Origin: Ambrosia x helenae
Lineage: Eukaryota > Streptophyta > Magnoliopsida > Asterales > Asteraceae
Length of the DNA stretch: 64,000 bases
Assembly (NCBI GenBank): GCA_030844895.1
Contig: CM061227.1
Coordinates: forward strand, 110,414,238-110,478,237
Direction of reading: 5' to 3'
Shown: positions 1 through 10,281 of the stretch, one piece after another
Numbering within the stretch: the first letter of the stretch is position 1
How the letters are laid out: every line of letters begins with the position of its first letter
Position numbers and translations under genes: made by a program
Notes under the pieces: model-generated
The model's database searches: none
Told to the model about the DNA's origin: nothing
The model's input: only the letters and a program-made list of their open reading frames with translations

Positions 1-381
1 GCTTGGGTGTGTGTTGTGGGTTCAATGGACGAAGGGAGAGGGTGTAAAGAGGTGGCATTAATAAAGTTTGAATTGAAGTACTTTCGGTTTGGTTTGGGTG
101 GGGGCTTGGTATGAGATGTAGTTGGGGCAGGTGACGAATGCAATTCGGTGGATGTGGTGAAGGTAGGGTCGTTTGAGTGAGGAGATGGCGGATGGTTAGT
201 GGGTTCGGTGGGTGTAGAAGTGGTGGATTCAGAATGACCGGGTGAATGTGGGGTAGTATGTGGGTGGTCTGACTGTTGGGAAACTGGATTGGGAGATTGT
301 GGTGCAAGGGTGGTAGTAGTTGGAATCCAGATAGGATGAAGAGATGGTGAAGGAGCGGAGGTATTGATTTGTGGTGTGGGA

Positions 382-1398
382 TTAGTGTGTGTAGGAGGAT
401 TTTGGGTTGTATGAGGAATGGGGAATGAGTATTGTTGGAGTGTGATTGGGACGGGCAGGAAAAGTGTTGGAAACAAATTCCACATGTCTCGAATGGTAAA
501 GTTTAGAGTTGATGGGATCAAGGCACTTAAATGCCGATTTTGATGTTGAGTAACCAAGGAAAATGCAAGCACGAGAGCGTTGTTGGAGCTTGGATGTGGA
601 GTACGGGCGTAGCCATGGAAAGCAAAGGCATCCGAATGGCTTCAGCTTCGTGTAATCGGGTGGTTTGGCAAAGAGCATGTCATGTGGTGTTTTATTATTG
701 AGAATGGGAGTGGGAAGGCGATTGATGAGATAGACAGTGGTTTGGAAGGCATAGGACCAAAAGGCTTGGAGTAGATTTGCATAGTGAAGTAGGGCAAGAA
801 CTGTTTCAACAACATGACGATGCCGTCGTTCGACGACTCCGTTTTGTTCGGGTGTGTGAGGCGGTATGGTGTAGTGAGAAATGCCATTTGAGCTTAGGTA
901 ATTTTTGAGTCCGATGTATTCGCCTCCATTGTCTGTGAATAATGACACAAGAGGTGTCTTGAAGAAGCGTTCAACAAGTGATTTGAACTGTGGAAATAGT
1001 GTGGAGACATCAGATTTTCGTTTCATGGGGTATAACCAGACATATTTGGAGAAAAAATCAACAAAGATTACATAATTATTGAACCCGTCAATGGAGGATT
1101 GAACCGGTCCCCACTCATCCGAGTAAATGAGTTCAAGGGGTTTGTTAACAACAAAGGAATTTTTGCCAAAAGGTAGTTTGTGACTTTTATTTAAAGAACA
1201 AGACGTACAATGAAATGCCTCGGGTGACATTTTATTACATTTTATTTCTAGTTTAGATAATAAAGACTTAAGCACTTGATATGACGGGTGCCCAAGGGTG
1301 TGATGCCACTCGAGTAGAGATCTTGTTCTTGTTGCATTGACTTGAGGAAATGAAGGAAATGGTCCGTAGTAAACATCATTGATGTTCACTCCCCGCAT
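382..1398 (-). pseudogene. copia integrase (GAG-pre-integrase + rve core)
   Basis: A 338-residue open segment of a copia polyprotein. Residues 32-67 hold the HHCC zinc-binding region (LEWHHTLGHPSY, then HCTSCSLNK). The rve catalytic core follows: Asp94 in YSDEWGP, Asp156 in FTDNGGEY and Glu190 in VVERRHR, with the usual HTPEQNG lead-in. The stretch FGCLCFPWLRPY...CIFLGYS after the core is typical of copia integrase C-termini. In the living element it would insert the cDNA into the host chromosome. Its frame does not join the protease segment upstream (change near 1390-1400), and the linker below 382 has stops, so I call it a pseudogene although this stretch is intact. Confidence 0.88.
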
Positions 1399-2063
1399 GA
1401 GATGCGCCCCATGCGTAGATCCTTGACCATGAAATAAGACGGGAAAAATTCAACAGATACACGATTCGTACGACAAACTTTGGCAACAGAAAGTAAATGA
1501 TTACGTAGAAGAGGAACAACAAGAACATTTTCGATTAAGAGGGGTCGAGAGTTAATATGAATTTGGGTATTGCCAATGTGTGTAATGGGAAGAGATTTAC
1601 CATCACCTAAGGCAATCTCATTCGGTCCTCCATATTCGGAAAAGACGGGTACCGAGTTCTGATTTGGTGCGGTGTGACTGTTTGCTCCGGTGTCCCACAT
1701 CCATGACGGTTGTGAACCTGCAGTAGGATAGGTAGAAGTATGGTTAACAAATGGTGTCGAACCTGTAGGACCTTGGACCGGGTAATTGTAGTCTCGAAGG
1801 AAACGTCCTAGTTTGCGACATTCTTTGGTTTCATGTCCTGGAATGTTGCAAAAATGACAGAAGGTGTTGCTGCGATTTGTGTGGTTGTTGGAGGGTCTTG
1901 TTGCTTTATCACGGTTGTTCCAGGAGTTTCTCACGGGTGACATGTGGGTCGATGTTTGATACCGGGAGTTAATTGGTTGATTAGAGTTGGATCGGGTGCG
2001 GTATGTTTGATTCACGGTAGTAATAGTGGAGTTTGGTTTTTGAGGCAAGTAGTGTGCGCTCAT
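1386..2063 (-). pseudogene. copia gag C-terminus and aspartic protease
   Basis: A 225-residue segment. Residues 69-82 form a CCHC zinc knuckle with spacing C-x2-C-x4-H-x4-C (CHFCNIPGHETKEC), the nucleic-acid-binding end of gag. Residues 121-127 (WMWDTGA) carry the retroviral-type protease active site DTG at Asp124, followed by the ALGDG and LL(I)ENVLVVP stretches usual in copia proteases. The N-terminal end is not a true start: the gag frame enters from upstream through a frameshift. It overlaps the integrase segment by 13 bases in another frame, which marks a second frameshift. Confidence 0.85.
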
Positions 2064-2154
2064 GATCTACAAGTTTGTCATATAGATCAGAAAAGGTCAT
2101 GGGAGTATCGCGCATTTTGACAGCGCCAATGATGCTTTGATAGTCTTCTCCTAG

Positions 2155-2649
2155 TTATGCAATGATGTGCACAATAAGATCTTCATCCTTAACTGGGCTT
2201 TGGGCAAAGGCGAGTTCGTCGGAGATGGCTTTCATTTCATGAAGAAACTGAGCCACCGGTTTGTCGCCTTTGGTGTGGGTTGCAAGATTGGTTTTGATTG
2301 AGATGACTCGTGACCGTGAGGCGCTAGCATAGGTTTCGGTTAATCGTTGAAATAGTTCATGTGATGTGGCAGCGGATGACACTAGTGGCTGGACAACATC
2401 AGGGCAACTCCCAAGGAGCGCTCCGAGAAGTATTTGGTCTTGGCGATGCCAAGTTCGGTATTCTGAATTGGGTTTTCCTTCGATAATTTTCGGTGGTGGA
2501 ATGGTATTACCATCAACAAATTGATCAAGGTCTAAGCCGACTAGCGTAGACATGACTTGCTTGCGCCACGCCTGGAAGTTGTTTCCAGTAAGTTTGATAG
2601 GAAAATGAGCATGAGATGTAGTTTCAATGATGTTGTTTGATGTCGACAT
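2155..2649 (-). pseudogene. copia gag N-terminus (UBN2-type)
   Basis: A 164-residue segment starting at a good ATG (2649) about 75 bases downstream of the primer-binding site. It shows the retrotransposon gag pattern: PIKLTGNNFQAWRKQV near residue 17, LDLDQFVDG, a TWHRQDQILLGALLGS helix, the ELFQRLTETYASASRSRV region and the VAQFLHEMKAISDELA region. It ends at a TAA (2155-2157) in the middle of a conserved gag stretch. The same frame stays open after that codon for roughly 100 bases (QSIIGAVKMRDTPMTFSDLY...), so the stop is one recent-looking lesion. Confidence 0.85.
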
Positions 2650-2724
2650 GGTAAAATGGTAAGTGAGAGTGGAAGGCTGAGAAGAAAGTAGGATCGAAGG
2701 GAAGGACTCAAAGGAGCTTGGTAA

Positions 2725-2736
2725 GCTCTTATACCA
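2725..2736 (-). other. copia primer-binding site
   Basis: The minus strand reads TGGTATAAGAGC two bases after the LTR end (TGCA at 2739-2742 on the plus strand). It differs in one base from TGGTATCAGAGC, the complement of the initiator tRNA-Met 3' end used by most plant copia elements. Confidence 0.75.
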
Positions 2737-2738
2737 TA

Positions 2739-2920
2739 TGCAATTGATATCAAAAAGTTGGTCAAAGATGTTTCATCTCATTACAAAACTAAAATATATA
2801 CATGAGTTACATGGCTACTATTTAGGAGAAGAGTATGCAATATTAACACCTCATTTGACTATACAATAATGGAGGATTGACTATACAATAATAAGTCAAA
2901 GTACAATTAATACACTAGCA
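2739..2920 (-). repeat. copia LTR (5' LTR of the minus-strand element)
   Basis: The inner border is fixed by the adjacent primer-binding site and the TG at 2739. The outer border is a guess at a CA near 2919-2920, because no second LTR is available for comparison. The stretch is AT-rich without coding sequence. A small direct repeat (TGACTATACAATAATG/A near 2858 and 2879) lies inside. Confidence 0.45.
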
Positions 2921-3053
2921 TAAATCATGGGATGCTAATAGGATTCAAGTTGGCGCTAATATGAGTAGAATAAATAATTAGGATCCGGTGTTGAAAGTTT
3001 TTAACAATAGGCTTTCGTAGTGAAAATCTAAAGTTCTTTCGATTGGTGGCAGG

Positions 3054-3452
3054 TTGATTCTTATAAAATCGGTTTTGGAGAGTCTTCTGTCCTACTATTT
3101 TTCTTTGTTTAAGGCCCCAGTTGCGGTAATTAGCAAACTCGAATCTTTGATCAAGAAATTTCTTTGGGGAGGTTATTCGGAGGTGAATAAAATCCATTGG
3201 GTTGGTTGGGACACGGTTACTAGGCCAAAGAAGAATGGCGGTTTGGGTTTATGTAAGCTAGGAGATTGTAATAATGCTTTGCTTCTCAAATGGTTATGGC
3301 GGTATAGAAAGGAAGGTGGCGCTATGTGGAGAAAAGTTATCGACGCGATACACAGGTCACGAAGAAGGCGGGATACATTTCCGAGTAACTCAAAGTACTC
3401 GGGGACATGGTCCATGTTGGTTAATTGCGGCTATCGGCTTCAAGTGGGATAG
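3054..3452 (+). pseudogene. LINE reverse transcriptase, C-terminal part
   Basis: This open segment of 132 residues starts in the region after the RT catalytic core: [20 protein letters not shown], then IKKFLWGG and [20 protein letters not shown]. That pattern is diagnostic for plant L1-type polyproteins downstream of the YADD motif. The catalytic YADD box itself is missing through 5' truncation. It stops at TAG near 3450, where the parent frame would continue. Confidence 0.85.
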
Positions 3453-3620
3453 ATAAACTTCATCAGTATGGTTCAGGGTTGTGTTGGAAATGGAACATCA
3501 ATAAAGTTCTGGGTCGAGCCATGGATCCATAGATTGCCGCTGAAGACTTTATTTCCAGCATTGTTTCGGATAGAACAAGATAAATGGTGATTAGTCATAG
3601 ATAAAATTGGTACTAATGGT

Positions 3621-4335
3621 TTGGCCGGGGCGATTAGTTGGAATTGGAAACACTATCCTAACTCAGTTCAGGAAGTGAATGAGTTGGTGGAATGTCATCG
3701 TTTGATAGCAGACACTAGACTAGTAGCAAGGGTCGACGATTGGACTTGGAATAATCTTGGTCCGGATGCTTTTTCGGTTCGGGAGGTGAAAAGATGGCTG
3801 ATTTGCGATGGTTTGGAAGATGGTCATCAACATTTTGAGTGGTGTAAGTGGTTACCGTTAAAATGTAATGTGTTTATGTGGCGAGCGATATTGGATAAAA
3901 TTCCTACAAAACTCGCGCTTAGAAGGAGGAACATGGTTATTGGGGATGGTCTATGTGCTCTTTGTGACGAGGTTGAAGAAAGTGTCGACCACTTATTCAC
4001 GGTTTGTAGAGTGGCGGATGGGGTGTGGAACGGTATTGCTCGTTGGGTTCATATGCCTCCGATTTTTTTTGTTCTCTGTCAAAGATGTTTTGCAAGTTAT
4101 AGTCCAATCTAGATGGCCGAGGGGTAAAAAGGAGATGTTATATGGCATTTTTATATTGACTTGTTGGCGTATTTGTAAGGCTAGAAACGAAAAGGTGTTC
4201 AGCAACATTAATAGGAATGTGGCTGAGATAGTTTCTGATGTAAAATCGCCGGGGTACCTTCGGTATAGAAGTAGGCGTAATAAAAGTGTGCTGGATTGGA
4301 AACGCTGGAAGTCTTTTAATTTTGATGTAATGTAA
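3621..4335 (+). pseudogene. LINE zf-RVT zinc-binding domain and C-terminus, frameshifted
   Basis: The first 163 codons (3621-4112) hold the zf-RVT domain: FEWCKWLPLKCNVFMWRAIL, then C112-x2-C115 and H124-x4-C129 (LCALCDEV... DHLFTVC). The frame is lost at an eight-T run near 4063-4070. The remainder continues in another frame to 4335 with the usual LINE tail (TCWRICKARNEKVF..., ending near VLDWKRW). A short 3' UTR leads to the polyadenylation signal and A run. Confidence 0.83.
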
Positions 4336-4434
4336 TTATTATTGTGCGGGTATCTCTACATTAGAGATTGCCCCCGTCTTTTTGTGTTTTAATAAAGTTT
4401 TGCCTTCAAAGAAAAAAAAAAAAAAAGCTAATAT

Positions 4435-5590
4435 AAACAACTACTTTCAATAACATCTATCAAAACCAAATCAAACAGTGAAAGTTGGTTATTTAAAAAT
4501 TGAGTTAAGATAATTAATGCATGATACTACATTGTTGACACGACTGTATATTGACCCTGCCTAAATCATAAAGTTCTGCAATCAAATAGTTATATTTCTT
4601 TTGGTGAATTAGTGGGGATTAAAGCTAAAAGAGATGTTATTATGTACGTAACAAATTCTTGTAATACGATTTTTGTCGTATTAAAATTGGAGTGTAGTGT
4701 GTACATAACAATATTCCTCAAGAAAATTTCATCTATACAAGGCTTTACTTTCTTATTTATTTTTGTTATTATCAAGATGTAGTACACGGGAAATCAAAAT
4801 CAATCTAATTACATATTTATTACGAAAATGACATTTCTGTATTTTATTTTCCCAACATTCTTTTTATCCCTTCATGGAAATATTCATGAAAACTGGGCCA
4901 AATCCTGTTACTAAATAATGATATTATATTTCTTATACTTTTTTTAACGGCTTAAATTACATCAAATCCGTCTATAACGAAACTTGAACTCTTGATCTCA
5001 AAATGAGCAACACCTTAATCCTAATCATCAATGTAAAAATGAAATTATTTTTTTTTTCAGTTTCATTTTTAATCGTTTTAACCAATCACTATGCCTAATA
5101 ATATCGAGTAAATAGAATTATAAACATTTTAATATAACCTTTTACATAAAATAATTATGATATCCAAGTTTGAGGTTACATACATAACAACATTAATATT
5201 TAATATCCTTTCTAGGTTCACTCACCACAATCAAACCTCACATTCATAACATAATACATGTAATTTGGTTTAGTCATAGCTAGCTAACATACATTCAATA
5301 AATTAAATTAATTAAAATAAAGTTATAAGAATATTGCAACATGCCACATCTACCCTCCTAATCCATAAGTTGTTCGTTCTGTTTCTTTTTTTCCATATAA
5401 GTCTTCAAATCTTCCAGCATACACCATCTTTTGTATTACTTTTGTATCACCATCACCCTAATGGCTGTTTTTTTCAATGATTCTCCATAGCTTTCAATAT
5501 CAATCCACCTTGTATATGTTCTCATCCAACCCAACTCGTTTGGTGAAGTACCCATATCAAATCTTGGCCTAAAAACTTATTTTCTACAAA
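4435..5590. other. AT-rich intergenic, NAC upstream region
   Basis: I see no open reading frame with coding character on either strand, no RNA gene and no clear transposon ends. The last 250 bases are pyrimidine-rich and probably hold the NAC 5' UTR. A TATA-like CATATAAG lies at 5394-5401, about 225 bases before the start codon, and is only a weak promoter candidate. Confidence 0.5.
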
Positions 5591-5625
5591 AAGTTTTCAT
5601 TTTTTTTTAAGGATTTAGGTGTTGC

Positions 5626-6874
5626 ATGATGGATAACCTCTCTAGTCATGATCAAGAGGAAGATCAAATGGAAATGCCTCCCGGATTCCGATTTCATCCA
5701 ACTGATGAAGAACTAATCACTCATTATTTATCGAACAAAGTTGTCGATAACACCTTTGTTGCTAAGGCGATTGCTGAGGTAGATATGAACAAAACTGAGC
5801 CATGGGAATTGCCTAGTGAGTTCTTTAACTTCATAACTTTTATTTATTATTTATATATGTATGTTTTTGTAATATTTAAAATTCCTTTGGTTTTTAAAGG
5901 GTTGGCAAAATTGGGAGGGAAAGAGTGGTATTTCTTTTGTGTTAATGACAAGAAGTACCCAACTGGATTGAGAACAAACCGAGCAACTGCCGCGGGTTAT
6001 TGGAAGGCAACCGGGAAAGATAAGGAGATCTTAAGGGGGCGGTTGCTGATCGGAATGAAGAAAACATTGGTTTTCTACATGGGGAGAGCTCCAAAAGGAG
6101 AAAAGACCAATTGGGTCATTCATGAATTTAGATTAGAGGGTAAATCATCTCTTTCTAACTTGCCTAAATCAGCTAAGGTAATAAATTCTAGATATATAAT
6201 TCTTCCCCTGTTTTTACTCTGTTTTTGCTCTGTTTTTACTCTGTTATTTGCTCTGTTTTAGCTCTGTTTTTGCTCTGTTTTTTAGATGTATTGATTATTA
6301 TTATTATTTGTAATCTAAACTACAGAATGAATGGGTCATTTGTCGTGTGTTTCACAAGACTTCAGAGGGTAAGAAGCTGCACATTTCAGAGCTGATGAGG
6401 AGGGATTCGGGTGGTGTGGCTGCATCTTTGCCACCATTGGAGTCGCCGAAAGTTTTTGGTGGCAAGATCATTAATCCAAACGTATCCAATTCGATTAACG
6501 TGCCCTGCTTCTCCAATTCGATAGAATGCCAAACAAACCAGAAACACATGATCACTAATTTCCTCAATAAACCAATCTTCCCAATTGAATCAAATTACAA
6601 TTTGTTGCTTGATGGCCAGTCTAATCCACTTATGCAACAGTTCCATTCTAGTGCTATGTTCCCGGTGTGTGATGGGGCGATATTGAGGGGTTTAATGGGG
6701 ACCTATGTTCATGGGTTGAAGATGGAGACAGATATGGTTAGCGCGTCACATGACACAGGGGTGAGCTCAGAGAAAAACTTTGAAATTTCGTCAAATTTTG
6801 AAAATCAAGAAGCTCCATCAACTTTAGGTGGACCAATTGATTTGGAATGTTTATGGAATTATTGTAATCAATAA
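5626..6874 (+). CDS. NAC-domain transcription factor, miR164-targeted (NAC100/ORE1-like)
   Basis: Three exons: 5626-5815, 5900-6177 and 6326-6874, with introns GTGAGT...AAAG and GTAATA...ACAG. Splicing gives 338 residues. The NAC domain fills roughly residues 17-165 in the usual order: [15 protein letters not shown] (A), [16 protein letters not shown] (B), [17 protein letters not shown] and [20 protein letters not shown] (C), [20 protein letters not shown] (D) and [12 protein letters not shown] (E). The intron positions are those of the family. The tail is serine/asparagine-rich and ends with a tryptophan-containing LECLWNYC, a likely activation domain. NAC proteins bind CGT-core promoter sites as dimers in the nucleus. 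The peptide NVPCFSN encodes a miR164-type site, which places the gene with the CUC/NAC1/ORE1/NAC100 group; its precise ortholog cannot be fixed here. The residues after intron 1 ([10 protein letters not shown]) differ from the usual W-K-A-K-M-G-E-K-E-W. No lesion is seen. Confidence 0.93.
6208..6283 (+). repeat. minisatellite in NAC intron 2
   Basis: About seven units of CTGTTTTTRCT, 10-12 bases each, with small changes (TTTTTACT, TTTTTGCT, TTATTTGCT, TTTTAGCT). They lie in the pyrimidine-rich half of intron 2, upstream of the acceptor TACTACAG... region at 6318-6325. Confidence 0.85.
6495..6515 (+). promoter_or_regulatory. miR164 target site in NAC exon 3
   Basis: The sequence ACGTGCCCTGCTTCTCCA (6498-6515) is fully complementary to the first 18 nucleotides of the conserved plant miR164. 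Two of the remaining three bases differ, and these would pair with the miRNA 3' end, where mismatches are tolerated. Location and frame (VPCFSN) match the sites in CUC1/2, NAC1, ORE1 and NAC100. Slicing of the mRNA is therefore the expected mode of control. Confidence 0.88.
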
Positions 6875-7940
6875 TTGGGAATAAGAAGTTGTTGTTCATG
6901 AATATGAATGGATGATGGCTGGTTTTCATGTAGTTGATGTTGATATCATGAAAAGGAATGATGGTTGGGTTGAGACAACTATAAAGAAGAAATCAAGAGA
7001 TTATAGATAAGATTATTGGTACTTAATTTTGTATTGCTTATGTGACAATTAGTCATATTATATGGATTTCTTATAAGCATCATTGTTGTATGATATTATT
7101 CAAGCATGATGAGAAATGAGATATCCAATCGGTTGGTAACGCCGGTTGTTACATAGACATATTATGATTTTATTTCATCGTATTAGTTCTTAGGTGGCAA
7201 GTTATAATTGATATGGCCCGGTGGGTTTTCTCATTTTACAAATAACCAATACGTTAGATATTATGGTTATAACTTGTATAAAAATTTTAAATGATGTCGT
7301 AAGCATTACAATTTAGAATATGCAAACATATACCAAAGGTCTTTGACCTGGCGGTACTAATATGTGTAAAATGGTGTCCATTCCCGTGAGATCAAAAATC
7401 TATGTCCATGTAGTGAGATTAATAATATGTGTCTCGTAATGGACAATGGTGTAAAATTAGAAGTAGATTAGATTAGACTGATGTTGACAAAATACATGTA
7501 TACTGAAAATGGCTCCTTCAACTAAAATTATTTCACCCATAAGAAAAATAATAATATTTGAGTAATGCACATTGAATGATAGGAGAATATTTCAAGTCTC
7601 GTGACGAACCAACCTTCCGAACGTGTCAACATGGAATTTTCATAAATGGAAAGAAAGAATCCTCCACGAAATAAACCACAGTTGCCATCAAAATAAATAT
7701 TCATCATCAATAACAAATCAATAACCATTTGTTAAAACACACATAGGGATCAACATTCAACACACATATATAATCTCAGTTTCGTAACACGTTGAAACAA
7801 GTGTTAATCTATCTATATAATAAAATTAAAAAAATAATATATGTTTTGGTAGTTGCTAAAAATTGAACCATTGAGAGTTGTGTGTAATTGTGATTGTATT
7901 TCAAAACTAGGGTTTCAAGTATTTATACATTTGTATATAT
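6875..7940. other. NAC 3' flank and AT-rich spacer
   Basis: The first 150-250 bases are presumably the NAC 3' UTR; no unambiguous poly(A) signal stands out. The rest is AT-rich spacer with no coding-like frame, RNA gene or recognisable transposon terminus. Confidence 0.45.
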
Positions 7941-7944
7941 ACAA

Positions 7945-8250
7945 GTGATGGTTAGAGCCTACCCTTTTAGAGGGGACATGTTCGAATCTTGATGACAACC
8001 ATGGTTTTCTATTACTGTGCATTTACTCCATAGAGGTTTGCCTTTTGTGGAGGGTGCAACATCTGTCAAGTGACAGGCGGCGGAAAATTTTCGGGGGGGG
8101 GGGGGGGGGGGGGGGCTTATTCCTACCACCACCCCAGCATGGAACCGGTTCAGACAACATAGTCTGGGTGTGTGAGTGGGGGCAGGACCTGCAAGAGCAG
8201 GTGTGAAGTTCTCTGCCACCTCCAAATTGAGACCTTCGCCTTCCAAAAAG
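7945..8250 (+). mobile_element. possible tRNA-derived SINE
   Basis: A box A-like GATGGTTAGAGCC (7947-7959) is followed about 30 bases later by a good box B core GTTCGAATC (7981-7989), the spacing of Pol III type 2 promoters. About 260 bases of unrelated body follow, containing the G run at 8093-8116. I cannot find a target-site duplication, and the 3' end is unclear because a MITE sits next to it. Confidence 0.4.
8093..8116 (+). repeat. 24-nt G homopolymer
   Basis: An uninterrupted run of 24 G follows GGAAAATTTTC. G runs of this length are rare in plant DNA and prone to length error in sequencing. Confidence 0.95.
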
Positions 8251-8260
8251 AACTATTATT

Positions 8261-8573
8261 TAGAGAAAATTGCTCGAATAGTCTCTACGGTTTGCCCAAT
8301 TTCGCTTTTAGTCCCCAACTTTTCAAAATTACATCCATAGTCCCCAACTTTTGGTGTCACTTAACTCGGATAATTTCTGGAGTGGATGGAGGTAGTTTAG
8401 TAATTTGACACCCACTTAACTAGATTATTTAACCTCCATCCACTTCACTACTTCAGGGACTATTTGAGTTAAGTGACACCAAAAGTTGAGGATTACAGAT
8501 GTAATTTTAATAAGTTGGAGACTAAAGGTAAAATTTGGGCAAATCACACGAACTATTTAAGCAATCTTCTCTA
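8261..8573. mobile_element. foldback MITE, TAGAGAA termini
   Basis: An almost complete palindrome of 313 bp. Termini TAGAGAAAATTGCTCGAATA and the complementary end GCAATCTTCTCTA are flanked by the 5-bp direct repeat TTATT (8256-8260, 8574-8578). Both arms share blocks such as ACTTTTGGTGTCACTTAACTC and its complement. It belongs to the same family as the larger element at 39554-40914. Confidence 0.85.
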
Positions 8574-8578
8574 TTATT

Positions 8579-9435
8579 TAATTACATTATCTAATATTCC
8601 CTTGTAAGCTAAGGACGGAGAGTGACTTGCAACTTGGAACATAAAATAAGTAATCTTTCTAATTGTGATTGTATTCCAAACTAGAATTTTACAAGAGGTA
8701 TTTTACATAATTCATCCTTAACTAGTGTCTTCTTACACGATATATTATTAAAAGGTTGCATACAGTTGAATACAACATAGCCGTGTTAAATCTATTCAAC
8801 CAATTTAACATGTTTTCTTTTAACTACATTTTAATGTATTTTACCGGTTATTGAAAAACACATCAGTGTACAAACCAAAATAAATGTCACCTCGTTTAAT
8901 TACTAATAAATGACTAAATGTATAGATCAAGTTGGTATGAGTGGTTGTATGAAAGTTTACTTTATAATTCAAGATTACGCATTAAAGTTAAATTAAACAT
9001 TTTTAGAAAAATATAGGAATTTTCTAATTGAGGTTGGACATTTGCACGGTTAGTTTTGATTTCTAGTGCATTTATTCATGGAAAATTGGAAATATATACA
9101 AAAGGATTAATATCCTCAACAATTTGCTTGGTTCAATTTTAGCAACCCAGCAAATAAAATAAGGCCATATCATGGTTTATTAAACAAAAGGAAAATAACC
9201 AATAAATGTTTTTAAAATAAAAATTAATAATATGTGTTTTCACAAAGGAACGTGACAGAATTTGTCTTTTTTTCAAAGTTTCCTTCGTCACAAAGTCACA
9301 CACCGTAAATTAAAAAAAAAAAAAGTTCTTAAAACATTATCAACTTTTGTTTAAGATACATACTAAAATAGCCCTTCAAAAATACAAACTAAACTAAAAA
9401 AATGCACGTTCAAACTTACATCTGTGTGTTCATAC
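8579..9435. other. AT-rich spacer
   Basis: I see no gene, RNA or transposon terminus. Several short A and T runs occur and there is no coding-like frame. Confidence 0.4.
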
Positions 9436-9439
9436 ACTC

Positions 9440-9665
9440 TCTCTTCTTCCTTAATCTTCAACTATAACTTCATCCAAAGTACGGAAAATATGCAATATTG
9501 CAGATTTGCAGGGATAAATATACTTCAAACGAGGAAAACACCTGCCCTTGAGATGCATGTGTTGTTGCCCTTCGAGTGCAAAGAGCGCCACTTGAGGCCA
9601 CCACTCGTACGCCAAACCTTGGTATGAAATCCTGTCGTTGACTGCAATGGCCATTGTCGCCATGA
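9440..9665 (-). pseudogene. array-associated gene fragment of unknown identity
   Basis: This piece recurs next to the tRNA/FUT array at 45450-45665, with a shorter version near 54740-54790. It shares TCTTCTTC..ATCTTCAA, GCAGATTTG-like and CACTCGTAC..AAACCTTG blocks. On the minus strand it can encode a peptide with GLAYEWWPQVALFALEGQQH, while the second copy has stops in the equivalent frame. I do not recognise the parent gene. Confidence 0.4.
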
Positions 9666-9842
9666 TGTTCTACCATTCTTTATCGTCAACTAACTCAAAT
9701 TTATAGTAACAAGTGAAAAATAAGAATATGCAAGATCTTATAATACCGCATGAAATTTGTTGTTAAACGCATTATAATTAAAGAATAAGCATCCGTCATA
9801 TGATTAAAAGTCCATTCTCACAAGTTACATACGCATTATAAT

Positions 9843-10133
9843 TTGCGAGACAGCGGCTTTGTACCGGGGCAGACAGTTTTGAGGGCAGAAGCTAAGAAGG
9901 TCGCTAAGCACGGAGCAGCCTGTTTAGAGAATCAACATGTGTTCTTGCCGTTTGCTTTTGACACATTTGGCTATCTGGCCCCTGAGGCAGTACGGTTCCT
10001 GAAACGAGTGCAGAAGGTGGTCCACTGTGACTCGCAGAGCCCTAAGAACCAAGGGTTTGTGTTTAGCAGGATAGGCTTTGCGATTCAAAAGGGGATAGCG
10101 GCGCAGCTTGTTGCCTGCTTACCCACCATCTAA
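9843..10133 (+). pseudogene. C-terminal fragment of a repeated plant (retro)element protein
   Basis: A 96-residue frame with ENQHVFLPFAFDTFGYLAPE, then FLKRVQKVVHC and FVFSRIGFAIQKGIAAQLVA. A second, stop-containing relative lies at 50368-50640. The pattern of a hydrophobic S/T-F-G block followed by ISFAIxKGxxAQLVxRLP recalls the C-terminal, endonuclease-like end of certain plant non-LTR polyproteins; this is recalled family knowledge and not certain. No N-terminal part or RT core is present, so it is a fragment ending 75 bases before a tRNA-Thr gene. Confidence 0.5.
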
Positions 10134-10208
10134 AATGTAACTTGTTTTGTTATGAGCGTAAAAAAAAAGTTATTAATATGATATAATATAATAAGTACAA
10201 TAAAAATT

Positions 10209-10281
10209 GCTTTCATTGAGATTCGAACTCAAGACCTCCCGCTTACTAAACGGGTGCTCTAACCAACTGAGCTATGAAAGC
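10209..10281 (-). tRNA. trnT-AGU: tRNA-Thr(AGT), copy a
   Basis: A 73-nt cloverleaf on the minus strand. The acceptor GCTTTCA pairs with TGAAAGC; the D-arm is GCTC-AGTTGGTTA-GAGC. The anticodon stem-loop is CCCGT-TTAGTAA-GCGGG with anticodon AGT. The T-arm is TTGAG-TTCGAAT-CTCAA. Box A and box B are canonical. A run of five T (AAAAA at 10202-10206 on the plus strand) follows as Pol III terminator. CCA is not encoded, as is normal for nuclear genes. Confidence 0.95.

Larger units (their letters stand above)
1..2920 (-). mobile_element. Ty1/copia retrotransposon, decayed, 5' half only
   Basis: Read on the minus strand the order is LTR, primer-binding site, gag, protease, integrase, then a proline/serine/threonine-rich linker (1-381) that leaves the window before reverse transcriptase. 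The order protease-integrase before RT is that of Ty1/copia. The coding region is broken by a premature stop in gag (near 2155) and by frame changes near 2000-2060 and near 1400, so it is not autonomous. The second LTR and the target-site duplication lie outside the window, so the full length and insertion date cannot be read. Confidence 0.9.
2963..4426 (+). mobile_element. 5'-truncated LINE (L1-type) with TSD and poly(A)
   Basis: The 8-bp target-site duplication GCTAATAT lies at 2955-2962 and 4427-4434, immediately outside a body that ends in AATAAAG (about 4391) and a run of A (4412-4426). The body begins inside the reverse-transcriptase domain and continues to the C-terminal zinc-binding domain, as expected for a non-LTR element truncated during target-primed reverse transcription. 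The reading frame is broken, so it is dead. Confidence 0.88.

Noticed and set aside
9451..9663. 70-codon minus-strand frame as a gene
   Set aside because: The related copy at 45450-45665 has stops in the same frame and no parent protein was recognised; listed only as a fragment.
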